Assembly: GCA_045531405.1 (NCBI GenBank)
Contig: JAZSDX010000072.1
Location: 1-12,704 of the forward strand
DNA from: RGIG4079 sp045531405
GTDB taxonomy: Bacteria; Bacteroidota; Bacteroidia; Bacteroidales; Muribaculaceae
Length of the DNA: 12,704 bases
Reading direction: 5' to 3'
A program made the translations under genes and the position numbers. The notes under the pieces were generated by a model that was given only the letters and a program-made list of their open reading frames with translations, had not been told where the DNA came from and searched no databases. This document shows, one piece after another, positions 7,368-12,704 of this stretch. Numbering within the stretch: position 1 is the stretch's first letter; every line of letters begins with the position of its first letter.

Positions 7368-8801
7368 TTATTTCACTAATACTTTTTGTGCTTTGCCTTG
7401 TGGATCTTTCACAACATAAATCCCATCAACAATATTGTTAAGATCGATTGATGTTTCGCCTTCAACAACTGATTTCGATGCTACTACTTTGCCGGTCAAG
7501 TCATATACATAGATATCGCCAGCAATAGAGGTATTTACGTTGATGGTTTTGCCCACAACAGAAACTATAAATTCATCGGCTTTATTGATTGTTACATTTT
7601 CAACACCCGAATCAGAGATAGCTGAACGGATAACAGGACAAATGGCAAATGTAGAGTTTCCGCCTCCATAGCTTGCAACCGGACGCATATAGTCACTTTC
7701 ACCATCTTGACGTGCAAATGAGTTGTGTGAAAGTAGATTGCTTTGCTCTACTTCATCCATTGTTTTACCTTTAAGGTCGGTCAATAGGCAAAGGTCATCA
7801 CTTGCCGGATCATTAGAGAACCCTTCGATTGAAATAAAGAAATAAGGTTTTCCGTATAGGTCGATTGGTTCATCAAGAGTGATATTTGCAACAGCACCAT
7901 CATAAGTCATTGCCCACGCTCCATCTTCACCATCAGCTTTAATGTCGGTATAATTTATATAAGCACCATTGAGTGGCATCGCTGTCAAAATCATATAGCT
8001 TTCGTTGATGGTTGGCAACCACACTTGAGCAGTAAGTTTTGCACCTTCGTTATATTTTGTAGGTTTTTTATAAAAATATACATTGAATCCATCTAAATAA
8101 GTATCATCTTGACCTACCATAAACAAATTACCCCAACCTTTAATGTTTTTAGTGTTTGCTCCACCAAGGAATCCTTCGCCCTCACCATAGACCATTGCTC
8201 CTAATGAGTAAGTCGCATTTTCGGGATAATATGTTGAGCCAAGAGCAGTGCCGTGAACACGCATATCAATAGTTGTGATTTCGGCAGTACCACCTGTTTT
8301 TACTTTTTCATTACCACCTGCCGAAGTCATTGACATCGCAGGAGTAAACGAACTTGAACCATTGGCAGTTGTAACTGTAAGAGTTGGCATATCATAAAGA
8401 CCTGCTTTGTGATATTTTACCGACGCATTTTGAGTTGTTAAAGTCGCATTATCGCCACCGGGTACGCTCCAGTTCCAAGCAGTAGGGTTGCCGGTAGATT
8501 GGTCGTGATACACTACTTCTGTGCCAAGAGGAGCCCACAAAAATGCTCCATCATTGATAGCTTTGTGGCGAGCAAGCATGTTACACACCGGTTTATTTTC
8601 CATAGAGTGAGTTCCAAGATTAGCCAATACAGCAGGCATAGCATAGTTAGCATCACTTGTTGCATAAGTTGCCATCGGAACTTTTGCATTTTCTTCTTTA
8701 GGTTGGCTTTGTAACTTTGTTACTGAATAATCTTGAGCCGAAATTGTTGACATTGACACGACAGTCGCTGTCAATAATGATACGAGTAGTTTTTTATTCA
8801 T
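7368..8801 (-). CDS. Secreted PKD-domain protein with type IX secretion C-terminal domain
   Basis: 477 residues, no known enzyme family recognised. The signal peptide MNKKLLVSLLTATVVSMSTI ends at ISA/QDY. A PKD-like beta-sandwich spans about 88-150, with the typical VVYHDQSTGNPTAWNWSVPG start and a KAGLYDMPTLTV strand. Residues about 160-400 look beta-rich with many aromatics and resemble a jelly-roll or binding domain, with no catalytic motif seen. Residues about 408-477 are a canonical Por-secretion tail: IYVYDLTGKVV, then DGIYVVKDPQGKAQKVLVK. In this family the tail directs passage through the type IX system and anchoring at the outer surface. It is the first gene of a two-gene unit with the 908-aa protein. 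Role unknown; a polysaccharide or protein-binding surface factor is plausible. Confidence 0.85.
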   Translation of the reverse strand: MNKKLLVSLLTATVVSMSTISAQDYSVTKLQSQPKEENAKVPMATYATSDANYAMPAVLANLGTHSMENKPVCNMLARHKAINDGAFLWAPLGTEVVYHDQSTGNPTAWNWSVPGGDNATLTTQNASVKYHKAGLYDMPTLTVTTANGSSSFTPAMSMTSAGGNEKVKTGGTAEITTIDMRVHGTALGSTYYPENATYSLGAMVYGEGEGFLGGANTKNIKGWGNLFMVGQDDTYLDGFNVYFYKKPTKYNEGAKLTAQVWLPTINESYMILTAMPLNGAYINYTDIKADGEDGAWAMTYDGAVANITLDEPIDLYGKPYFFISIEGFSNDPASDDLCLLTDLKGKTMDEVEQSNLLSHNSFARQDGESDYMRPVASYGGGNSTFAICPVIRSAISDSGVENVTINKADEFIVSVVGKTINVNTSIAGDIYVYDLTGKVVASKSVVEGETSIDLNNIVDGIYVVKDPQGKAQKVLVK

Positions 8802-8868
8802 ATATATGTATATTTATTTATATTTGTAAATATTTATTCAGTTATGCCGTCTTGAGATTTTTCAGCGA

Positions 8869-8904
8869 CAAAGTTAGTGTTTTTTATTTGATTCAGACTG
8901 CAAA
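8869..8904 (-). promoter_or_regulatory. Candidate promoter for the PKD-domain and RCC1/LRR genes
   Basis: On the - strand TAACTTTG (8876-8869) matches the -7 consensus exactly. The nearest TTTG upstream (8904-8901) is 24 bases away, wider than the usual 19-21, so the -33 part is uncertain. The leader would be about 60 AT-rich bases. The rest of 8802-9026 shows no gene on either strand. Confidence 0.45.
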
Positions 8905-9026
8905 ATGACAAATTATTTTGATGAATATGTGAAGATATATTCGAGATGTTAAATATTGCTATCAAAATGCTATTATTGGCGTTTTTGTCGAAAAGTCATA
9001 TTTCCCTCAAAGATTGTTAGAGTTCT

Positions 9027-9271
9027 TAACGACCTTATGACCCCTAAAGACTATGATTCAGACAATGTGAAAAAATAAAGCGAGCAACCCGTGTGGATTG
9101 CTCGCTCTTTATTGATTTATAGTAATTATATTTACTATAGTTTTCTAATTATCTGCTAATTATTTAACAAGAACTTTAGATGCTTTGTTGCCTTGAACTT
9201 TGATAAATACACCATTTTCAGGGTTAACAACTTTTACACCTTGGAGGTTGTAGTAAACTGCAGGAGCGTTT
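9027..9271 (-). repeat. Duplicated CTD-terminator cassette, copy B
   Basis: Partner of 4479-4722. It contains the last codons of the 1058-aa gene, its stop, the 3' UTR, the terminator and the bases just past it. The tail peptide PAVYYNLQGVKVV through KVLVK is identical in the two proteins. Only a few third-position changes separate the coding parts. Confidence 0.9.
9067..9106 (-). terminator. Rho-independent terminator of the 1058-aa gene
   Basis: The hairpin at 9079-9106 is the same 12-bp stem and ACAC loop as at 4531-4558, followed on the - strand by TTTATTTTTTCAC. It lies 53 bases after the stop and separates this gene from the two-gene unit downstream. The opposite side (CTCTTTATT) is mildly T-rich, so weak bidirectional action is possible. 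Confidence 0.88.
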
Positions 9272-12200
9272 TCAGCACCTTCGATACCTTCAACACCTGA
9301 ACCCTTAGAAACGGTAACAGTCATAGCTGTGAGGTCAACAGTGATGTTATAAGTACCGGCTGCAATCATCCAAGCGTTCCAGTTTTCGCTCATAGCAGTA
9401 GCCACGTCGGTAGCGATAGCTTCGTCAGAAGTTTGCGCACCATAGCGAACACTTGCATTAACTGTACCCCAATCATCACCTTGAGCGGTTACGAATGAGA
9501 AGTAGCCATAACCAGCGTTAGCGTCATTCACTTCAACGTTTTCAATAGTGTAAACTCCATCAGCGTATGTCATAGGAAGTGAAGCAGAAGTACTCCAAGA
9601 AGTTCCGTTAACATCACCAATGAGGTAAAGAGGAGCAGCTTCTTTTTCAAGACCGAATGTGTATTTAGCAGCGATAACGCCAGGGATGAAGCGATAGATT
9701 TCAACAGCTTCTTCGTTGATAGGAGCAACGATGATTGAACCCATTTGACCCATACCTGTTGCTACACCTTCAGGAGTGTAAGTAGCGTGGAGTTTACCTG
9801 TTTCGTCGTAAACACCGATAGCAGCACTACGAGCAGAGCCATCGAGTGACATAGGAACTACGAAGTAAGTTACACCTTTAAGGTTGAATGTAGCGAAACC
9901 TTCAGCACCGGCACCCTTAGTAGTTTCACCATTAGCACCTGTTTCAGTCAATGAAAGAACAACTTGTTCAGTACCATCTTCGTTCCAACCATAGATTGAT
10001 TGAGCAGAACCACGGTTACGTGACCAGAATGATTTAGAAGGATTAGCTTCTTCGTCGATAAGAGCATCGATGTCAGCAACACTCCACATAGCAGGTTGAG
10101 CAAGAACAGAAGTGTTCATAGAAACTGATACGTTTTCAGAAGCTACAGTATAGTCATCAACTACTTGTTCGCCGTTAGCGATTTTCACAACAGCAACTTT
10201 AGTTTGACCATTGATAGCCAACCAGAGGTAAGCACCTTCTTCAGAAAGCATATCACCTACAACATGACCATATTGGTCGATACGACCTGCAGCTACACCT
10301 TCAGGAAGAGTGAGTTGAAGTTTGTAAGAGTTTTTGAGGTCAGAAGAGATAATGATGAGGTCAGTTGAAGAACCTGCGTTAGGGAAGTCAGTACCAACGA
10401 GGATGTTACCTGCGTCGTCAACAGTGATACCAGTAGCAGCACCGGGAACTTGGTGAACAATTTCTTTTACTGTTTCTTTTACATAAGTAGTATCGAAAGT
10501 AGAGTCATTGGTTTCGCTTACGATAGTGTCGATTTTTTCGATAACGTCAGTGTCAACTTCTTTTTCTACTTCTACATCAGCACCATAGTGAGTGTCGATA
10601 GCAGCAGCAAGGTCGAAGATAGCTTCTGCAGCCATACCGTTTTCGTCGATAGCCATGATTTTCTTGTTAGCTTTGTCAGTAACAAGGATTTTGCCATCGC
10701 GAGCAGTAGCGAAACGGAATTCACCACCTGAAGCAGATCCTGGAACGCCAGTAGTTACTTCCCAAACTTTGTTAAGACCTTCAGGAATTACAACTGGTTC
10801 TGGTCCTGGAGTAGGTTCTGGAGTTTCAGTAGCGAGAGTTAATTTGAGGTTAGCGATGTCAACAGTGATATCCCAAACGCCAGCATAAGGAACTTGGATA
10901 GCGCCAGCGCCTTTCACGATTTCGTTTTCACCTACAACAGCTTTAGCATTGTCAGTAGCGAAACCATAACGGTTAGCATTTACTTCGTCCCAATTGTCAG
11001 ATTTTACAGTAGAAAGACCGAAGTTACCACCTTCGCCAAATTCAACGTCTTCGATAGTGTAAACACCGTCAGCATAAGTCAATTCAAGACCTTCAGCAGG
11101 AGTCCAGCTATTGAATGAACCGAAGATATAAAGAGCAGGAGCTGGTTCTTCAGCTTTAGGAGCAGTGAAGAGGTAGTTACCTACAACTGTACCGGCAATG
11201 AAGTGAGCGATGTAAACAGAAGTTTCGTCGTTAGGTGTAACATAGAAACCACCCATACCTTGACCTTTGCCGGCTTGAGGATTTTCTTCCCAAGTAGCAA
11301 CGAGTTTTTGGTCAGAAGCACGATAGATACCCCAGTTAGAACCACGACCATTAGTAGTTCCGTCAGTAGTCATAGGAATAACGAAGTATGTTTCACCTTG
11401 GAGAGTGAATACTTCGAAACCTTCTTGAGAAGCGTTTTTAGATTGAGCACTTTCAGTAGCTTCTGTCAAAGTGATAGCTGTTTGTTCTGTGCCATCTTCA
11501 TTCCATTGATATACATTTTGTGGATATGAACGGTTGCGGAACCAGAAAGAAGGAGTCAAGTCGGCCAATTCGTCCATAAGAGCATCGATTTCTGCAACTG
11601 TAGTATAAACTGGTTGAGCAACACAAGAAGTGTTAATTGCGACAGCACATTTAGTAGATGCTTGAGAGTAGTCCATATCTTGCACACCGTTTACAACTTT
11701 CACGATAGCAACATTAGTAGCGCCATTGCAGCAAATCCACATGTAAGCACCTTCGTCAGAAAGCATGTTACCTACGATACGGCCCATTTGGTCGCAGCGA
11801 GCAGCAGTAACACCTTCCGGCATAGTGAGTTGAAGTTTGTAAGAGTTTTTAAGGTCGGCAGAGATGATGATGAAATCAGTACCTGAACTAGCGTTGGGGA
11901 AACCAGTGTTGATAAGGATGTTACCAGCATCGTCAGATGCAATAAGAGTGCCAGCAGCAGGAGCTACACGATTAGTAACGTCAACCCAAGTAGTATCAAA
12001 GATAGAGTCACCTTCAGCAACTACAGTAGTGTCGATTTTAGAAATTTCTTTTGTTGTAACATCTTCACCATAGTGTTCGTCGATGATAGGAGCGATGTCA
12101 AGGTAATCTTGAGCACCCCAAAGAGCGTTGAATGTCATGATTTTCTTTGCGCCTTTGTCGGTAACAAGGATTTTACCGTCTTTGTCGCAAGTCATAAAGC

Positions 12201-12336
12201 GGAGGTCACCACCACCAGCAGATCCGGGAACGCCAGAATTTTTTTCCCAAATTTTTTCAAGAGTTTGGGCTGACGCACCTGTTGCAAGGAGTGCAGCAGC
12301 ACACGCAAGCATCAAATTACGTAAAGTTTTTTTCAT
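9160..12336 (-). CDS. Large secreted protein: tandemly duplicated propeller-like and SusE/SusF-like domains
   Basis: 1058 residues. The signal peptide is MKKTLRNLMLACAAALLATG, cut at ASA/QTL. Two homologous halves follow with a period of about 500 residues. Each has a propeller-like region (about 25-385 and 518-890) with strands such as DGKILVTDK, DDAGNILI and NSYKLQL, and a WNEDGTEQ motif. Each then has a beta-sandwich (about 400-500 and 900-1020) opening LYIFGSFNSWTPA or LYLIGDVNGTSWS and TYADGVYTIE, which resembles the starch-binding-type domains of SusE/SusF lipoproteins. A proline-rich linker (TPEPTPGPEP, about 505-515) joins the halves. The 46-residue tail matches that of the 908-aa protein. 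There is no lipobox, so export through the type IX pathway is inferred. Glycan binding is suggested by the sandwich domains but unproven. No catalytic motif was seen. The propeller family is not one I can name with confidence. Confidence 0.87.
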   Translation of the reverse strand: MKKTLRNLMLACAAALLATGASAQTLEKIWEKNSGVPGSAGGGDLRFMTCDKDGKILVTDKGAKKIMTFNALWGAQDYLDIAPIIDEHYGEDVTTKEISKIDTTVVAEGDSIFDTTWVDVTNRVAPAAGTLIASDDAGNILINTGFPNASSGTDFIIISADLKNSYKLQLTMPEGVTAARCDQMGRIVGNMLSDEGAYMWICCNGATNVAIVKVVNGVQDMDYSQASTKCAVAINTSCVAQPVYTTVAEIDALMDELADLTPSFWFRNRSYPQNVYQWNEDGTEQTAITLTEATESAQSKNASQEGFEVFTLQGETYFVIPMTTDGTTNGRGSNWGIYRASDQKLVATWEENPQAGKGQGMGGFYVTPNDETSVYIAHFIAGTVVGNYLFTAPKAEEPAPALYIFGSFNSWTPAEGLELTYADGVYTIEDVEFGEGGNFGLSTVKSDNWDEVNANRYGFATDNAKAVVGENEIVKGAGAIQVPYAGVWDITVDIANLKLTLATETPEPTPGPEPVVIPEGLNKVWEVTTGVPGSASGGEFRFATARDGKILVTDKANKKIMAIDENGMAAEAIFDLAAAIDTHYGADVEVEKEVDTDVIEKIDTIVSETNDSTFDTTYVKETVKEIVHQVPGAATGITVDDAGNILVGTDFPNAGSSTDLIIISSDLKNSYKLQLTLPEGVAAGRIDQYGHVVGDMLSEEGAYLWLAINGQTKVAVVKIANGEQVVDDYTVASENVSVSMNTSVLAQPAMWSVADIDALIDEEANPSKSFWSRNRGSAQSIYGWNEDGTEQVVLSLTETGANGETTKGAGAEGFATFNLKGVTYFVVPMSLDGSARSAAIGVYDETGKLHATYTPEGVATGMGQMGSIIVAPINEEAVEIYRFIPGVIAAKYTFGLEKEAAPLYLIGDVNGTSWSTSASLPMTYADGVYTIENVEVNDANAGYGYFSFVTAQGDDWGTVNASVRYGAQTSDEAIATDVATAMSENWNAWMIAAGTYNITVDLTAMTVTVSKGSGVEGIEGAENAPAVYYNLQGVKVVNPENGVFIKVQGNKASKVLVK
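9290..12270 (-). repeat. Internal tandem duplication of the 1058-aa gene (two units of about 1.48 kb)
   Basis: Unit 1 (about 12270-10790) and unit 2 (about 10780-9290) align across propeller and sandwich. For example, bases 12154-12180 and 10672-10698 encode the same K/VTDK strand at an offset of 1482 bases. Peptide pairs include LKNSYKLQLTMPEGV and LKNSYKLQLTLPEGV, and NMLSDEGAYMW and DMLSEEGAYLW. The similarity is visible at DNA level in places. Confidence 0.85.
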
Positions 12337-12440
12337 TTTGATATTAATTTAGTTAAACAAAAAAGTAATTTTTCTTTTTATATAAATGTGTTATGGTTAG
12401 TTTTTTGCATTCAAAGATGCAATTAGCCAATAAAACAGGG

Positions 12441-12472
12441 TAAAGGTAAGGCTTTTTTTATTGTCAACCAAA
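12441..12472 (-). promoter_or_regulatory. Candidate promoter for the 1058-aa gene
   Basis: On the - strand TTTG (12472-12469), a 20-base spacer and TACCTTTA (12448-12441) match the Bacteroidota promoter layout except for the last base of the -7 box (A instead of G). The start point would be near 12435, giving a leader of about 100 AT-rich bases. The 12337-12580 interval holds no other gene I can see. Confidence 0.5.
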
Positions 12473-12515
12473 TTTTTAACCAAAAAAATCAAAATCCACA
12501 CACGAAGCACGCCGT

Positions 12516-12573
12516 TTTTTTAGGCAGAATGAGCCAAAAGGGCTGACGCAAAGAGATTTTTTAGACAGAATGA
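12516..12573. repeat. Repeated motif cluster beside the IS110-family transposase end
   Basis: TTTTTTAGGCAGAATGA (12516-12532) and TTTTTTAGACAGAATGA (12557-12573) are direct repeats 41 bases apart with one mismatch. Between them lies AAAAGGGCTGACGCA (12536-12550). The same two motifs, AGACAGAATGA and AAAAGGCTGACGCA, occur in the same order at 3680-3714 in the element before folA. Confidence 0.6.
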
Positions 12574-12704
12574 ACTGTGTTCAAAAACAAATATTTTTAG
12601 AAAAATTTTCATCATAAAAGCAATTATTTTTCACAATCGCGAAAATTTGTTTTAAAAGTTTATTTACAACAGCGATCATCGCAACTTTAGCAGGCTTTCC
12701 CTTT
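12535..12704 (-). mobile_element. IS110-family insertion sequence, partial, boundary uncertain
   Basis: The transposase fragment implies an element extending off the right edge, with its tnp-3' end somewhere between about 12480 and 12580. IS110 elements lack long inverted repeats and make no or short target duplications, so the boundary cannot be placed by eye. The limit given is a guess within the repeated motif cluster. Confidence 0.4.
12581..12704 (-). CDS. IS110-family transposase, C-terminal fragment (runs in from the right edge)
   Basis: Forty residues and a TGA stop (12583-12581) are visible, read from 12703 leftward: KGKPAKVAMIAVVNKLLKQI followed by FAIVKNNCFYDENFSKNICF. The GK-x-x-KVA-x-x-AV-x-NKLL-x-x-x-FAI-x-K pattern is the usual end of IS110/IS1111-type transposases (transposase_20 domain). 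These are RuvC-like DEDD recombinases guided in some members by an element-encoded bridge RNA. The catalytic residues would lie outside the window. The frame is open with no internal stops. Identification is by recall of the C-terminal pattern. Confidence 0.75.
   Translation of the reverse strand, partial: KGKPAKVAMIAVVNKLLKQIFAIVKNNCFYDENFSKNICF

Noticed and set aside
9160..12336. CRISPR array or other short regular repeats
   Set aside because: The repeated sequences here are long coding duplications with divergence. No short identical repeats with regular spacers were found anywhere in the window.
10165..12352. Several + strand open frames of 66-108 codons opposite the 1058-aa gene
   Set aside because: They are shadows of codon bias in the long - strand gene. 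They lack promoters, ribosome sites and recognisable motifs, and they overlap a gene with clear domains and signal peptide.
1..12704. Composite transposon bounded by the two insertion-sequence ends
   Set aside because: The two ends belong to different families (IS3 and IS110), and housekeeping genes topA and folA lie between them.

Overview
The window looks like a chromosomal segment of a gut-type member of the Bacteroidota, order Bacteroidales. A Muribaculaceae, Barnesiella or Prevotella-like host is a guess. The evidence is Bacteroidota-type promoters (TTTG, about 20 bases, TAnnTTTG), A-rich leaders without clear Shine-Dalgarno sites, signal peptides cut before Gln (ASA/Q, ISA/Q), type IX secretion-like C-terminal tails, and an IS3-family element of the kind common in this group.

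Layout. Positions 1-140 are the end of an IS3-family insertion sequence that continues off the left edge. It abuts an orphan rho-independent terminator (155-189). Next, on the + strand, is a housekeeping block: topA (DNA topoisomerase I), an RluA-family pseudouridine synthase 5 bases behind it, a roughly 108-bp palindromic intergenic element, folA (dihydrofolate reductase), and a tRNA-Arg(CCU) gene. The tRNA has a near-ideal promoter inside the 3' end of folA and a strong hairpin behind it.

From about 4.5 to 12.3 kb everything lies on the - strand and encodes three secreted proteins. The 1058-aa protein (9160-12336) is a tandem duplication of a propeller-like domain plus a SusE/SusF-like beta-sandwich, with its own promoter and terminator. 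Downstream in the same direction, a 477-aa protein with a PKD domain and canonical Por-secretion tail (7368-8801) and a 908-aa protein with a seven-repeat RCC1 propeller plus two BspA-like leucine-rich modules (4611-7337) probably form an operon. The 908-aa and 1058-aa proteins are otherwise unrelated but end in the same 34 residues. The DNA identity runs on through the 3' UTR, the terminator and about 35 bases beyond, giving a duplicated cassette of about 240 bp.

The right edge (12581-12704) holds the C-terminal end of an IS110-family transposase. It lies beside repeated TTTTTTAGRCAGAATGA and GGCTGACGCA motifs that also occur in the palindromic element before folA.

How the genes may work together: topA, the pseudouridine synthase, folA and the tRNA are core information-processing and folate genes with no visible functional link to the surface-protein cluster. 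The three secreted proteins share export signals and probably act at or outside the outer membrane in binding or adhesion. Their substrates cannot be read from the sequence. No CRISPR array, toxin-antitoxin pair or recognisable defence system was seen.
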